This document shows positions 1 through 10,711 of a stretch of 64,000 bases of DNA, one piece after another. Each line of letters opens with the position of its first letter. Position 1 is the stretch's first letter. The translations under genes were made by a program, and so were the position numbers. Location of the stretch: positions 157,148 through 221,147 of the forward strand of contig NZ_KV917374.1 of NCBI RefSeq assembly GCF_002019645.1, written 5' to 3'. Source of the stretch: Litchfieldia alkalitelluris. GTDB lineage: Bacteria; Bacillota; Bacilli; Bacillales; Bacillaceae_L. Below the pieces are notes generated by a model. It was given only the letters and a program-made list of their open reading frames with translations, was not told the DNA's origin and searched no databases.

Positions 1-132
1 TGTTTCGCTTAATTTCCTATGTATTTTATTATTTAAAACAGGTAAATCCTCGTGAGACAACCACTCCGCAAAAATGGATTTATTAGGGTGCCCTCCTATA
101 AGTTCACATTGACCTGAAATTGAATCATTCAA
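1..132 (-). CDS. Unidentified ORF, cut by left window edge
   Basis: An open frame of 44 codons without a stop runs from a TTG at 130-132 off the left edge. A G-rich stretch at 139-144 (GGGGGG on the coding strand) sits about six bases before the TTG and could be a ribosome binding site. The readable product begins (M)NDSISGQCELIGGHPNKS and contains AEWLSHEDLPVL; I do not recognise it. It has the same direction as hsdMSR but is separated from hsdR by a hairpin, so it may belong to the same island without being in the operon. A non-coding alternative cannot be excluded on so short a piece. Confidence 0.35.
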   Translation of the reverse strand, partial: MNDSISGQCELIGGHPNKSIFAEWLSHEDLPVLNNKIHRKLSET

Positions 133-151
133 ATCATTCCCCCCAAAATTA

Positions 152-177
152 GAGCAGAAGCTAACTTACTTCTGCTC
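152..177 (-). terminator. Probable hsdR transcription terminator
   Basis: A perfect 9-bp stem (GAGCAGAAG pairing with CTTCTGCTC, 8-base loop) lies about 140 bases after the hsdR stop. On the minus strand it is followed by TAATTTT, a modest T tract. It is placed to end the hsdMSR transcript. Confidence 0.55.
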
Positions 178-318
178 ATCTTAGTTAGTAAGATTAAAAA
201 TAGGATGCTTGCACATAAGATAGTGTAATACGTTATATCTAAACCAAAAATAAAGATTTTCCGTTTAGTCCTCAGTTGATAGTAATGATAGAATTGAAGT
301 GTTTTAGGTATAATAAAC

Positions 319-3300
319 TCAGATATTTAGTTCAAACTCCATCTGTGCCATCAACTCAGCCTGCTTAACTACTGTCTCTACTGCTTCCTTCTGTAAATCT
401 GGTGGATAACCGTATTTCTTTAAGAGTCGCTTCACTGTTACTCGCATTTTAGCTCTTGCGGATTCACGTAGATTCCAGTCGATGCTCATATTCACTTTAA
501 TCGACTTTGAAAGTTCGTGCGCAATGAGTTTTAGTGTATCATCGCCTAATACTTGCTCTGCTGTTTCATGTGATGCTAGTGCATCATAGAAGGCAATTTC
601 TTCTTTAACAAGACCTGTTTGCTCTCCTCGTTTATATGCCTCATCCATTTCCTTAGCCAATGCAATCAATTCTTCAATAACCTTGGATGTTTCAATCGCT
701 CGTTTATTGTATTTGTTGAGTGCGCCTTCAAGCATTTCAGAAAATTTACGAGCCTGTATTAAGTTCGTTCGCTGCACACTTCTCACTTTGCCGTTTAACA
801 AACGATTCAGTAACTCAACCGCTAAGTTCTTATGAGGCATTGCCTTCACATCTTCTAAGAACTTATCTGATAAAATCGAAATATCTGGATTCTCTAAGCC
901 TAGCGATTCATAAATATCGACTACTTCTTCTGAAATAACTGACCTCGAAATCAACTGATTAATTCTTGCTTCCATTTGAGCGTTCGTTTTCTTCTTACTA
1001 TTGTCACCAATGCTCTTTACTAGACTTGCTTTTACAGCCTTAAAGAATCCAATTACTGCATTTAGTTCCTGTGCTTCTGGTGTAGTGGCACATAAGGCAA
1101 ACGCTTTTGAAAGCTCCGTTACCGTGGTTAAAAAACGTTTCTTTGCTTCTTCACCCAGACCGAGAACAAAGTCCATTGTTGAGATAATGGCATTCATTCG
1201 GAGCGTTGCCTTATCAGATAAATAGCCACTATAATCATGTCCATACAACATTTCAATAAGCACTTCATACTTCTCTAGTAAGATATTCACCGCAACAGCT
1301 GTATCTACACCAGCAGTATTTTTATCACTTTCCGTGTATTGATGTAACGCTTCTTTCAAGCTTTCTGCTATACCAATATAATCAACTATTAATCCGCCAG
1401 GCTTGTCCTTGAACACACGATTTACACGAGCAATGGCTTGCATCAAATTATGCCCTTTCATAGGCTTGTCGATATACATAGTGTTCATTGCTGGAACATC
1501 AAATCCTGTAAGCCACATATCCCGTACAATGACGATTTGTAATGGGTCTTCATTATCTTTCATGCGTCTTGCCAAATACTCGCGTCTCTTTTTATTCCCA
1601 ATGAACTTCTGCCATTCTACAGGGTCACTTGATGCTCCTGTCATGACAATTTTAATCACGCCTTTATCATCGTCATCGGAATGCCACTCAGGACGCAATG
1701 CGATAATTTCCTTATATAAATCAATCGCAATGCGACGAGACATCACGACCACCATCGACTTTCCGAACATAGCCTGTCGCCGTTCTTCATAATGCTTCAC
1801 AACATCCTCAGCTAATCGCTTCACTCGTGACTCAGCTCCGGCTAATGCCTCAAGTCTTGACCATTTAGATTTCAAACGCTCTTTAACGGATTGTTCTTGG
1901 TCTTCTGTAATCTCTTCATACTCATCATCTAGTCGAAGGTCACTCGGTAAATCTAGTGGAATAATACGACTCTCATAAAAGATTTTCACGGTTGAACCAT
2001 CTTCCACAGCCTGTGTCATATCATATATATCAATGTATTCACCGAAAACAGCAGGTGTGTTTTTATCTGTTGCTTCCACAGGCGTTCCAGTGAACCCTAC
2101 AAACGAAGCATTCGGAAGAGCATCACGAACATATTTCGCAAATCCATACTTCGTTTCAGCATCGTTTCCACGAACTGTTGCCCCAAATCCATATTGCGAC
2201 CGGTGGGCTTCATCCGCCATGACAATTACGTTTGAACGGTCGGTTAAACATGGCATGATGCCTGTATCTTCATCAGGGGAAAATTTTTGTAGCGTAGTAA
2301 AAATAATACCTCCAGATTCGACCGACAGCAATTGTCGCAGTTCATCACGACTATTTGCTTGGCTTGGTGTTTGACGTAAAATACTATTTGAAATTGAGAA
2401 CGTATTAAACAGTTGGTCATCTAAATCATTACGGTCCGTCAACACCACAATCGTTGGATTGTTCATAGCTTGAATGAGTTTCCCTGCATAGAACACCATC
2501 GATAAACTCTTTCCAGAGCCTTGTGTATGCCATATAACCCCGATTTTACGGTCTCCTTGCACAGCCACTTTCGCTTTCTCTACCGCTTTATTCACAGCAT
2601 GGAACTGATGATATGCAGCTAAAATTTTGTATATATTCTCTCCATCTGTTTGGAACAAAATGAAGTTACGTAAGATATCCATAAAACGACTTGGTTCGAG
2701 CATTCCTTTTAACAACACTTCTAATTGTGATAGAGAAGTAGGAGCAAGTTCAAGCCCCTTAATCGTCCGCCATTTCATAAAACGTTCCTCATTTGACGTT
2801 AAAGAACCGACACGAGCGTTTACCCCATCACTCGATACTAAAAAAGCATTGTAACGGAATAAAGAAGGAATGGCTTGCTTATAGGTTTGAAGCTGATTAT
2901 AGCCCTCTGAAATCCCTGTTGATTCATTTGTAGCATTCTTTAACTCAATCACTACTAAAGGTAAGCCATTTACGAAAACGAGCACATCAGGGCGTTTATT
3001 TTGATTTCCTTCAATAATCGTGAACTGATTGACTGCCACAAAATCGTTATTTGTTGGTTGTTTAAAATCAAACAACCATACCTTTTCAGTTGGATTGTAT
3101 CCATCCCCGCCTTGAAGTTCTATATCCAAACCATCTGTCACCAAGTGATGGAATTTTTCATTATTTACTATCAAACTTGGTGATTCATTTGCTTCAATTT
3201 TTTGAACAGCCAATTCAATAGCTTCATATGGTACAGTAGGATTAATCCGACGCAGTGCCTCCGTTAAACGCTCTGTTAACACCACATCTTGGTAACTTTC

Positions 3301-3417
3301 ACGTTCAGGATACTCTCCTTCATGAGCAATATCGGGACCAGCCAAGATGGTATAATCCATCTCAGTCATCCATTCCAACGTAGCTTCTTCTAAATCAGAC
3401 TCTAAATACTTAAACAT
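319..3417 (-). CDS. hsdR: Type I restriction enzyme, R (endonuclease/translocase) subunit
   Basis: 1032 residues, normal for HsdR. An N-terminal PD-(D/E)xK nuclease is visible: D143 in [10 protein letters not shown] and E158-x-K160 in VVIELK. A superfamily 2 motor follows, with Walker A TQGSGKS near 298-304, DEAH at 402-405, and GFTGTP near 441-446, then a helical C-terminal region. In the complex with HsdM and HsdS it translocates unmodified DNA using ATP and cuts at a distance. Its ATG directly follows the hsdS TAG with no gap, so translation is coupled. All motor and nuclease motifs I looked for are present, so the gene looks functional. Confidence 0.97.
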   Translation of the reverse strand: MFKYLESDLEEATLEWMTEMDYTILAGPDIAHEGEYPERESYQDVVLTERLTEALRRINPTVPYEAIELAVQKIEANESPSLIVNNEKFHHLVTDGLDIELQGGDGYNPTEKVWLFDFKQPTNNDFVAVNQFTIIEGNQNKRPDVLVFVNGLPLVVIELKNATNESTGISEGYNQLQTYKQAIPSLFRYNAFLVSSDGVNARVGSLTSNEERFMKWRTIKGLELAPTSLSQLEVLLKGMLEPSRFMDILRNFILFQTDGENIYKILAAYHQFHAVNKAVEKAKVAVQGDRKIGVIWHTQGSGKSLSMVFYAGKLIQAMNNPTIVVLTDRNDLDDQLFNTFSISNSILRQTPSQANSRDELRQLLSVESGGIIFTTLQKFSPDEDTGIMPCLTDRSNVIVMADEAHRSQYGFGATVRGNDAETKYGFAKYVRDALPNASFVGFTGTPVEATDKNTPAVFGEYIDIYDMTQAVEDGSTVKIFYESRIIPLDLPSDLRLDDEYEEITEDQEQSVKERLKSKWSRLEALAGAESRVKRLAEDVVKHYEERRQAMFGKSMVVVMSRRIAIDLYKEIIALRPEWHSDDDDKGVIKIVMTGASSDPVEWQKFIGNKKRREYLARRMKDNEDPLQIVIVRDMWLTGFDVPAMNTMYIDKPMKGHNLMQAIARVNRVFKDKPGGLIVDYIGIAESLKEALHQYTESDKNTAGVDTAVAVNILLEKYEVLIEMLYGHDYSGYLSDKATLRMNAIISTMDFVLGLGEEAKKRFLTTVTELSKAFALCATTPEAQELNAVIGFFKAVKASLVKSIGDNSKKKTNAQMEARINQLISRSVISEEVVDIYESLGLENPDISILSDKFLEDVKAMPHKNLAVELLNRLLNGKVRSVQRTNLIQARKFSEMLEGALNKYNKRAIETSKVIEELIALAKEMDEAYKRGEQTGLVKEEIAFYDALASHETAEQVLGDDTLKLIAHELSKSIKVNMSIDWNLRESARAKMRVTVKRLLKKYGYPPDLQKEAVETVVKQAELMAQMEFELNI

Positions 3418-4686
3418 CTAATTCACCACACATTCGTCTGGGATTTCAATCTCTCCGGAGAGGACTTTCGGGAGTAAGGTATCTCTTAATTCGATTAATT
3501 TTCTATTTTCCCTTTTCAACTCAAATTGCAGTTCATGCATACCTTCTAGAACCTTTATAAGTTCGACCAATATTTTTTTTGGGGGAATAGCAAATTTAAA
3601 ATTAGCTAAAATACTAAATGTTATTTGAGGAAATGTCCCTGAACGGTCCTCTGCAATTTGTTGTAACTCACCTACTGTGCTTGGCATTGTTAGCCATAGA
3701 TATAATAGCTTACTCGAATAAATGGCTTCATTCACACGTAAAACCATTAGTTTAGTCGATACCACATATTCGTCAGCATTAAAATTCACATAAGCATATC
3801 TTTTATTTTTAGGTCGAATCTCACTATATAAAATATCACCGTTTTGAATTAACTTTTTAGCTTGTCCGGGCATTTTCTCTGTAGCACTTAATTCAACATT
3901 CTCTACCTGTCCTTCTGAAATATCCGATGTATTTAAAAATCTCGCAAATTTTACTTCCTTCTTGTTTATTGATTCAGAAATACTTTGAGTAAAATCATTA
4001 AGATTATAAATACTCCATCCCATAGGTATCTTCCCTAACTCACTATCCACCATCTTGCCACCACTTGATTTATATGGAAACCCTTCTTCATTCGGAAACT
4101 CAAAATCAATGAACCAGCGTTTGAAAAGGGTTTGGGAGATTTCTTCTGAATTTTTTATTATTCGATTATTTAAATCCAATTTATCTGTAAGTAAATCTAA
4201 ATAATAAACAATTTTCTTTTGTTCGCTTAATGAAGGAAGATTAATTTGAATACTTTCAATAATATTTCGCTTAGCCAAATTAACTTGAACGCTTCCAATA
4301 GAACGCTCTATTAAATTTGACCGTCCTTGCTTAGATGAAAAATAATACTTTAAAAATTTAGGTAAGACTATATTTATATTAGGTCTTAAAATCAATAAGG
4401 CTTGACTAATTATTCCTTTAACATCATCCTCTTCAATCAATGAAACAAATCCAACAGTACCAGAACAACTAATGATTAAATCATTAGTCTTTACTGTAAA
4501 CCTTTTTAAAGTTTCATATTTTTCTTCATCAATAAAGTATCTGAACTCCCTGTTATTATAAATAGCATTTTGTTGCTCATAAACAGGTATACCTATTTCT
4601 TTCATTTCGCCTCTTTTCAACGCTGAACCAAAAGGACCTCTTATATAGCCTTTATCCTCTAAAATATCACCCAAATTATAATTCAT
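3418..4686 (-). CDS. hsdS: Type I restriction-modification specificity subunit
   Basis: 422 residues. HsdS sets the DNA recognition sequence and holds two HsdM copies. The protein shows the usual two halves: a first target-recognition domain, then a conserved helix around [20 protein letters not shown], a second variable domain, and a C-terminal helix around [21 protein letters not shown] chose the ATG at 4684-4686, seven bases after a G-rich ribosome binding site. The longer frame would need a TTG two codons upstream. It overlaps the end of hsdM by 11 bases and abuts hsdR. The recognition sequence cannot be predicted by eye. Confidence 0.93.
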   Translation of the reverse strand: MNYNLGDILEDKGYIRGPFGSALKRGEMKEIGIPVYEQQNAIYNNREFRYFIDEEKYETLKRFTVKTNDLIISCSGTVGFVSLIEEDDVKGIISQALLILRPNINIVLPKFLKYYFSSKQGRSNLIERSIGSVQVNLAKRNIIESIQINLPSLSEQKKIVYYLDLLTDKLDLNNRIIKNSEEISQTLFKRWFIDFEFPNEEGFPYKSSGGKMVDSELGKIPMGWSIYNLNDFTQSISESINKKEVKFARFLNTSDISEGQVENVELSATEKMPGQAKKLIQNGDILYSEIRPKNKRYAYVNFNADEYVVSTKLMVLRVNEAIYSSKLLYLWLTMPSTVGELQQIAEDRSGTFPQITFSILANFKFAIPPKKILVELIKVLEGMHELQFELKRENRKLIELRDTLLPKVLSGEIEIPDECVVN

Positions 4687-6196
4687 ATCCAATCCCCCCT
4701 AATGCACGGCGGATTTGTTCTTCTAGACCTTTTGATTTCGCAAACTGCTCAGATATTTCTGTTGTTAAACGTGTCATTTTTTCTTCAAATGGCTCGTCAT
4801 CTTCTTCTTCTTCTTCTAACCCCACATAACGACCTGGAGTTAAGATATATTCATTATTTCGTACTTCTTCTAATGTTGTAGCTTTACAGAAGCCTTGTAC
4901 ATCTGCGTATGCTTCATCTAAGGTTCCACGCCATGTATGGAATGCTTTTGTAATCTTTTCAATATCAGCATCCGCAAATTCTTTATGCGTACGGTCTGCC
5001 ATAAATCCTAATTTCCTTGCATCAATGAATAGAATTTCTCCATTACGAGCACGTTTGCCTGTTTTGGATTTATTTTTAGATACAAACCAAATACAAACAG
5101 GAATTTGCGTTGAATAGAACAATTGACCTGGTAACGTCACAATACACTCAACTAAATCAGCTTCAATTAAGTTTTTACGAATTTCACCTTCACCAGCAGT
5201 ATTACTAGACATAGAACCATTCGCTAGAACAAAACCTGCTGTTCCTACTGGTGCTAACTTTGAAACCATGTGCTGAATCCATGCATAGTTCGCATTACCG
5301 GTTGGTGGTGTACCATACTGCCAACGGACATCTTCACGCAGTTTATCTCCACCCCAATCTTTTATGTTGAATGGTGGGTTAGCCAATATGAAATCTGCCT
5401 TTAATCCCTTATGTAAATCATTTAGGAAAGTATCCGCATTATGACTTCCAATATTTCCATCAATCCCGCGAATCGCTAAATTCATCTTGCAAAGCTTCCA
5501 TGTTGTAGGATTTGATTCTTGTCCATAAACAGCAATATCCCCTAGTTTCCCTTGATGTTCTTCCACAAACTTTTCACTTTGCACGAACATCCCACCTGAA
5601 CCACAACAAGGGTCATAAATACGTCCCTTATATGGCTCTAACATTTCAACAAGCAAACGAACCACCGAAGATGGAGTATAGAACTCTCCTCCGTTCTTAC
5701 CCTCTGCACTAGCGAACTTACTCAAGAAATATTCATACACTCGTCCTAATACATCTTTTGAACGACTTTCTTCATCACCAACTTTAAAAGAAAACAAATC
5801 AATCGTTTCCCCAAGGCGAACTTTATCAAGAGCAGGACGTGCATAATCTTTCGGGAGAACACCTTGTAATGATGAATTCTCTTTCTCGATTGCAATCATC
5901 GCTTTATCAATTATCTGACCAATTTCTGGCTTCTTTGCGTTATCTTTAATGAATGACCAGCGGGCTTCTTTCGGAACCCAGAAGATATTGTCCATCACAT
6001 ATTCATCACGGTCTTCTGCATCTGCAAGCTCATCTTCCTCAAGTTCTGCATGTCGTTCTTCAAATGCATCTGATACATATTTCAAAAATAATAATCCTAA
6101 TACAACATTTTTATATTCACCCGAATCCATTGAACCACGTAATTTATCAGCCATACTCCATAGTTGTTCTTCAAAACCAATGTTTGCTGTTGCCAT
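4676..6196 (-). CDS. hsdM: Type I restriction-modification methyltransferase subunit
   Basis: 506 residues. HsdM is an N6-adenine methyltransferase. It has an N-terminal helical HsdM_N domain (about 1-150), the SAM-binding motif DPCCGSGG at 195-202, and the catalytic NPPF at 273-276. The C-terminus is acidic, with a run of glutamates in [12 protein letters not shown]. It is the first gene of hsdM-hsdS-hsdR; the ATG follows a GGAGGATATACAT leader. No adjacent solitary hsdS or recombinase was seen that would suggest phase-variable specificity. Confidence 0.97.
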   Translation of the reverse strand: MATANIGFEEQLWSMADKLRGSMDSGEYKNVVLGLLFLKYVSDAFEERHAELEEDELADAEDRDEYVMDNIFWVPKEARWSFIKDNAKKPEIGQIIDKAMIAIEKENSSLQGVLPKDYARPALDKVRLGETIDLFSFKVGDEESRSKDVLGRVYEYFLSKFASAEGKNGGEFYTPSSVVRLLVEMLEPYKGRIYDPCCGSGGMFVQSEKFVEEHQGKLGDIAVYGQESNPTTWKLCKMNLAIRGIDGNIGSHNADTFLNDLHKGLKADFILANPPFNIKDWGGDKLREDVRWQYGTPPTGNANYAWIQHMVSKLAPVGTAGFVLANGSMSSNTAGEGEIRKNLIEADLVECIVTLPGQLFYSTQIPVCIWFVSKNKSKTGKRARNGEILFIDARKLGFMADRTHKEFADADIEKITKAFHTWRGTLDEAYADVQGFCKATTLEEVRNNEYILTPGRYVGLEEEEEDDEPFEEKMTRLTTEISEQFAKSKGLEEQIRRALGGIGYEL

Positions 6197-6933
6197 ATGT
6201 ATATCCTCCTAGTCAATCCTACTCTTGCATTATCAAATATAAATATAATTGTACAGTAAAACTCAACTATTGGTAATAATTTACCTAATTAAAAAACAGT
6301 AACTCAAATTGCTACTGCTGTCATTATTTTACACCGCTATAAAGGTATTTAATAGGTTAATGTTGATTATATCTTTTAAGGTAATAATCCATATTCAATT
6401 CTACAAAACCCACATTAAACGACACCATAGCATTTATAGATATTAATATAATCAAAGGTAGAAGGTGAATACAGATTCAGAAGTATGAATTCAGAATTGA
6501 GAATCAAGAAAAAAATTCAAAAGGAATTCAACAAATTCGATGCGTGTAAGGGAAAAGTGTATGAATTAGTAAAAGGAGTATTTCATCGTTTTTATTGGAA
6601 ATAATTTTTAGTAATCTCCTCCTTTAATGGTATTGGTTTTTTTGATGGTGTCATTCTTTGCTATGTGTATGAACTGTGGTTGTAATGAAGAAAGATGTTG
6701 AGGTATACAAGTGTTATGATTGCTATAAAACATATTGTTATGTATGTGCAAACTCTGGATTCTTTTCAACTAATTGCCCTAACTGCAAAAGCGGTGGTAC
6801 AAGGCTAGGCAAAATTATATAGATATGCTGAACTAAAAACTGAGCAATGAGAATAACAGTTAATTCAAATGCCCATTTTTTCATTTTTATCGAATTTTTT
6901 GTATAGCTTCATTCCTCCGTTAGATTTTCTAAA
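6197..6933. other. Gene-poor interval between hsdM and the glmS terminator
   Basis: About 740 bases of AT-rich DNA between the divergent hsd operon start and the terminator of glmS. Apart from a decayed zinc-ribbon ORF (6663-6822, +) I see no credible gene, tRNA or transposon end. This is the variable side of the glmS gene, where the hsd genes were probably acquired. Confidence 0.5.
6663..6822 (+). pseudogene. Frameshifted small zinc-ribbon protein remnant
   Basis: From an ATG at 6685 one frame gives a 45-residue product rich in paired cysteines: CYDC, then CYVC, then CPNC followed by KSGGTRLGKI. An overlapping frame starting at 6663 reads MCMNCGCNEE before stopping at 6701. A frameshift near 6688 would join them into a protein with another Cys cluster at its N-terminus. 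The Cys-x-x-Cys spacing suggests a metal-binding ribbon. No convincing ribosome binding site is present for either start. It could also be an intact 45-residue gene starting at 6685. Confidence 0.35.
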
Positions 6934-6980
6934 CAAAAAAAGAATCGTGATAAAGTGCCGAGACACTTATCACGATTCTA
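6934..6980 (-). terminator. glmS transcription terminator
   Basis: A long stem (AGAATCGTGATAA...TTATCACGATTCT with one bulged base) at 6941-6980 is followed on the minus strand by TTTTTTTG. It lies about 125 bases after the glmS stop codon and ends the cdaA-cdaR-glmM-glmS transcripts. Confidence 0.9.
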
Positions 6981-7103
6981 AACTACATAGATGGATATAT
7001 ATATTATGTCACACGACGTTAAACTCTTGTGTCATTTTAAGTTAAAACTTGTGACATTTTATATTAAAATCCACATTTTAGTTACAAAATATAACCAACC
7101 AGT

Positions 7104-8906
7104 TTACTCAACTGTAACCGACTTAGCTAAATTACGTGGCTTATCAACATCACAGTCACGGTGTAATGCAGCGTAGTATGAAATAAGCTGTAAAGGAATA
7201 ACTGCGACAAGTGGTGTTAATAATTCGTGTACCACTGGTAATACGTATGCGTCATCTTCTTCTTCAAGACCCTTCATTGAGATAATGCAAGGATTTGCTC
7301 CACGAGCGACAACCTCTTTCACATTACCACGAATGCTTAAGTTTACATGCTCTTGAGTGGCAAGTGCAATAATTGGTGTTCCCTCTTCAATTAAAGCGAT
7401 TGTACCATGCTTCAACTCCCCACCAGCGAAGCCTTCAGCTTGAATATATGAAATCTCTTTTAACTTAAGAGCACCTTCAAGACCAACATAGTAGTCTACT
7501 GCGCGACCAATAAAGAAGCAATTACGTGTTGTTGATAGGAAGTCACGAGCAATTTGCTCCATTTCTTCTTTGGCATCACATAAAACTTCCATTCCATTTG
7601 CAATGATTCCTAGCTCTTGGCTTAAATCAAATTCAGAAGCAATACCACGTGCTTCTGCAGCTACAGCACCTAAAATTGATAATACAGCCAACTGTGCTGT
7701 ATATGCTTTAGTTGATGCAACAGCAATCTCAGGTCCAGCATGAAGTAATAATGTATAATCAGCTTCACGGGATAGAGTTGAGCCAGGTACATTTGTGATC
7801 GTTAATGATTTATAACCATGCTCTTTAATTTGTACTAATACAGATCGGCTATCTGCGGTTTCACCACTTTGTGAAATAAAAACAAACAATGGGTTTTCAG
7901 ATAATAATGGCATATTATAAGAGAATTCACTTGCTACGTGTACCTCTACCGGCACCTTCGCCATTTTCTCAATAAATTGCTTACCTACAAGGCCAGCATG
8001 GTAACTAGTACCCGCTGCAATGATATAGATGCGATCTGCAGAATTAACTGCATCTACGATATCATCAGCAATTGTTAATTTGCCATTTTCATCTTGATAC
8101 TGTTGGATAATCTTACGAATGACTAAAGGCTGCTCATCAATTTCTTTTAACATATAATGTGGGTAGGTTCCTTTTTCAATATCACTAGCATCAAGTTCTG
8201 CTGTATATGGCGCACGTTCAATTACTTCACCTTTTAGGTTTTTGATTGTAACTGACTGTTCGGAAACTAGAACTATTTCTTTATCCATAATTTCAACATA
8301 TTGATCAGTTACTTGTAACATAGCCATAGCGTCACTTGCTACTACATTGAAATTATCACCTAGACCTACAAGTAATGGACTCTTACTCTTTGCCACATAA
8401 ATAGTTTCCTTGTTTTCTTTATCTAATAAAGCGATCGCATAAGATCCTTTTAATAGGCTTAATGTATGACGAAATGCTTCCTCAATTTCCATCCCATCAT
8501 TAACAAAACCTTCAAGTAACTGAACAACTACTTCAGTATCTGTTTCACTTTTCAGCTCTACATCTGGTAAATACTCACGCTTAAGTCTAGAGTAGTTTTC
8601 AATCACTCCATTATGCACAAGTGTAAATCTCTCAGATTCACTTTGATGTGGATGCGCATTTACTTTACTTGGAACTCCATGTGTTGCCCATCTTGTATGA
8701 CCGATCCCTACAGATGAAGCAAGAGTAGAATCAACAGCCTCTCGAAGAACTGCAATACGACCTTTTTCTTTAAAAACATGAACACCATTTTCATTCATTA
8801 CCGCTATACCAGCTGAATCATAACCACGGTATTCAAGTTTTTCAAGCCCTTTTAGTAAGATTTCCTTTGTATCATTTTGACCAATATATCCAACAATTCC
8901 GCACAT
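7104..8906 (-). CDS. glmS: Glutamine--fructose-6-phosphate aminotransferase (isomerizing)
   Basis: 600 residues. It makes glucosamine-6-phosphate from fructose-6-phosphate and glutamine, the first step toward UDP-GlcNAc for peptidoglycan. The start was set at the ATG giving [10 protein letters not shown], because Cys2 must become the N-terminal nucleophile of the glutaminase domain; it follows AGGAGGAAAATAGAT. The longer frame (to 8990) is discarded. Glutaminase domain about 2-220, then two SIS sugar-isomerase domains (SQSGETADS and [15 protein letters not shown]), ending [13 protein letters not shown] as is normal. A glmS ribozyme and its own promoter precede it. Confidence 0.99.
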   Translation of the reverse strand: MCGIVGYIGQNDTKEILLKGLEKLEYRGYDSAGIAVMNENGVHVFKEKGRIAVLREAVDSTLASSVGIGHTRWATHGVPSKVNAHPHQSESERFTLVHNGVIENYSRLKREYLPDVELKSETDTEVVVQLLEGFVNDGMEIEEAFRHTLSLLKGSYAIALLDKENKETIYVAKSKSPLLVGLGDNFNVVASDAMAMLQVTDQYVEIMDKEIVLVSEQSVTIKNLKGEVIERAPYTAELDASDIEKGTYPHYMLKEIDEQPLVIRKIIQQYQDENGKLTIADDIVDAVNSADRIYIIAAGTSYHAGLVGKQFIEKMAKVPVEVHVASEFSYNMPLLSENPLFVFISQSGETADSRSVLVQIKEHGYKSLTITNVPGSTLSREADYTLLLHAGPEIAVASTKAYTAQLAVLSILGAVAAEARGIASEFDLSQELGIIANGMEVLCDAKEEMEQIARDFLSTTRNCFFIGRAVDYYVGLEGALKLKEISYIQAEGFAGGELKHGTIALIEEGTPIIALATQEHVNLSIRGNVKEVVARGANPCIISMKGLEEEDDAYVLPVVHELLTPLVAVIPLQLISYYAALHRDCDVDKPRNLAKSVTVE

Positions 8907-8989
8907 ATCTATTTTCCTCCTAAAAAAAGGAGGCAAGAAAGTCAGGGGACTCCTTGCCCCCTTGTTTGTTTTTATTATTTTTTCAATCA

Positions 8990-9150
8990 TTTCCTTCTCT
9001 TTGTACTATGAGTTACCTCAAAGCTTTTAAAGAAGAAATTTCGGTTGTGATTGGTGTTCAACCGGGAGGTATCCGCCGAAATTTCGATAAACCTCCTCCT
9101 CGTCAACTATATGGGATTTTCGATCGTCCATGTAGTTCAGGCGCTTTATG
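8990..9150 (-). ncRNA. glmS ribozyme (glucosamine-6-phosphate-activated)
   Basis: The minus strand upstream of glmS carries the conserved blocks of this class in order: AGCGCC at the self-cleavage site, GTTGACGAGGAGGAGG, TTTATCGA, TTTCGGCGGAT and CCTCCCGG, followed by pairing elements down to about 9010. By the family rule cleavage falls between A9145 and G9144. Binding of glucosamine-6-phosphate triggers cleavage, after which the mRNA is degraded, so product shuts off glmS. The core looks complete. The exact 3' limit is approximate. Confidence 0.95.
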
Positions 9151-9202
9151 AAATTGTTATCCCCAATCCTCACTTTCTATCTTTGAATAAAATACATACT
9201 TA

Positions 9203-9230
9203 ATATTAGCATGTTTTTTATTTTCGTCAA
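9203..9230 (-). promoter_or_regulatory. Predicted sigma-A promoter of glmS
   Basis: TTGACG (9225-9230) and TAATAT (9203-9208), separated by 16 bases, about 55 bases before the ribozyme cleavage site. It would let glmS be transcribed independently of glmM under ribozyme control. Confidence 0.6.
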
Positions 9231-9281
9231 TAACATTTCCTAATTTAGCAAAATATTGGATATTTTTGCTATGTAATAAAA

Positions 9282-9317
9282 TATGCATAAGTGCCCCTGA
9301 TGTGACACTTATGCATA
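9282..9317 (-). terminator. Terminator after glmM
   Basis: A perfect 12-bp inverted repeat (TATGCATAAGTG and its complement, 12-base loop) just after the glmM stop, followed on the minus strand by TTTTATTACA. It separates glmM from the glmS transcript, probably with read-through. Confidence 0.75.
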
Positions 9318-9324
9318 AAAAGGA

Positions 9325-10674
9325 TTACTCGTTCAATCCCATTTCTTCTTTAACAACCTCTACAATACGTGATACATATTCTTCACATTGTTCTACTGTT
9401 GGTGCTTCAGCCATTACACGTACCAGTGGCTCTGTACCAGAAGCTCTAACTAAGATTCTGCCATTACCGTTCATCTCAGCTTCAACTTCTTCGATAATAG
9501 TTTTAATTTTAATATATTCCATGACACGATTCTTATCAGATACCTTAACATTCACTAATTTTTGCGGGAATTTTTTCATTTCACCAGCAAGCTGTGATAA
9601 CGGCTTTTTTGTAAGCTTCATGATATTGACCAATTGTAACCCTGATAGAAGTCCATCACCGGTTGTATTATAGTCTAAGAAGATAATATGACCAGATTGT
9701 TCTCCACCTAGGTTGAAGCCATTCTTGCGCATTTCTTCCACTACATATCTGTCGCCTACTGCCGTTTGAGCTGTTAAAATTTCTTCCTGCTCAAGCGCCT
9801 TGTAAAACCCAAGATTACTCATTACTGTTGAAACAACTGTTTGATGCTTTAAGCGACCAAATTCCTTCATATATTTAGCACAAATATACATAATTTGGTC
9901 TCCATCTACGACTTCTCCATTTTCATCAATGGCAATCATTCGATCTCCATCACCATCAAATGCTAGACCAACATCTGCACCCTTCTCTTTCACAAATGCA
10001 GCTAGTGTTTCAGGATGTGTTGAACCTACACCATCATTAATATTCAAACCATTCGGTGATGTTCCAATCGTAGATATATCAGCATCTAAATCAGCAAATA
10101 AATGGGCTGCCAATGAAGATGTCGCTCCATGTGCACAGTCTAACGCGACATGTAAACCTGAAAAGTCTTCATCCACTGATTGCTTTAAAAATTGTAGATA
10201 TTTTTGACCACCTTCAAAATAATCATTCACTTGACCTAAATCTGCTCCAATAGGTCTTGGAAGCGTATCTTCCGCTTGATCTAATAATTGTTCAATCTCT
10301 TTTTCCTGATCATCTGTTAATTTAAATCCATCTGATCCAAAAAACTTAATCCCGTTATCAGCGACTGGATTATGTGAAGCTGAAATCATCACTCCAGCTT
10401 GCGCACCAAGAGCTTTGGTTAAAAATGCTACCCCAGGAGTGGTTATCACACCTAGTCTCATTACTTCTGCACCAATTGATAGCAACCCTGCTACCAAAGC
10501 TCCTTCTAACATATGACCAGATATACGTGTATCTCTACCAATTAAAACTTTTGGACGTTTTTTATCTTTTGTTAGGATATATCCACCATAGCGACCAACC
10601 TTAAATGCTAGTTCCGGGCTAAGCTCACTATTTGCTATACCTCTTACTCCATCTGTTCCAAAATATTTACCCAT
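9325..10674 (-). CDS. glmM: Phosphoglucosamine mutase
   Basis: 449 residues. It interconverts glucosamine-6-phosphate and glucosamine-1-phosphate. The phosphoserine loop ISASHNP (near residue 100), the Mg-binding DGDGDR (near 240) and the sugar loop GGEQSGH (near 325) are present, with a phosphate-binding [11 protein letters not shown] near the C-terminus. It is downstream of cdaA and cdaR; GlmM is known in Firmicutes to bind and inhibit CdaA, so the conserved order reflects a regulatory complex. The ATG opens [12 protein letters not shown], as in B. subtilis. Confidence 0.98.
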   Translation of the reverse strand: MGKYFGTDGVRGIANSELSPELAFKVGRYGGYILTKDKKRPKVLIGRDTRISGHMLEGALVAGLLSIGAEVMRLGVITTPGVAFLTKALGAQAGVMISASHNPVADNGIKFFGSDGFKLTDDQEKEIEQLLDQAEDTLPRPIGADLGQVNDYFEGGQKYLQFLKQSVDEDFSGLHVALDCAHGATSSLAAHLFADLDADISTIGTSPNGLNINDGVGSTHPETLAAFVKEKGADVGLAFDGDGDRMIAIDENGEVVDGDQIMYICAKYMKEFGRLKHQTVVSTVMSNLGFYKALEQEEILTAQTAVGDRYVVEEMRKNGFNLGGEQSGHIIFLDYNTTGDGLLSGLQLVNIMKLTKKPLSQLAGEMKKFPQKLVNVKVSDKNRVMEYIKIKTIIEEVEAEMNGNGRILVRASGTEPLVRVMAEAPTVEQCEEYVSRIVEVVKEEMGLNE

Positions 10675-10711
10675 AATTTTTCGCTCCTTTGTAGCCTATC
10701 CATATAAAATA

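Noticed and set aside
6485..6604. 39-residue plus-strand ORF
   Set aside because: No well-placed ribosome binding site, lysine-rich low-complexity start and no recognisable motif; not enough to call a gene.
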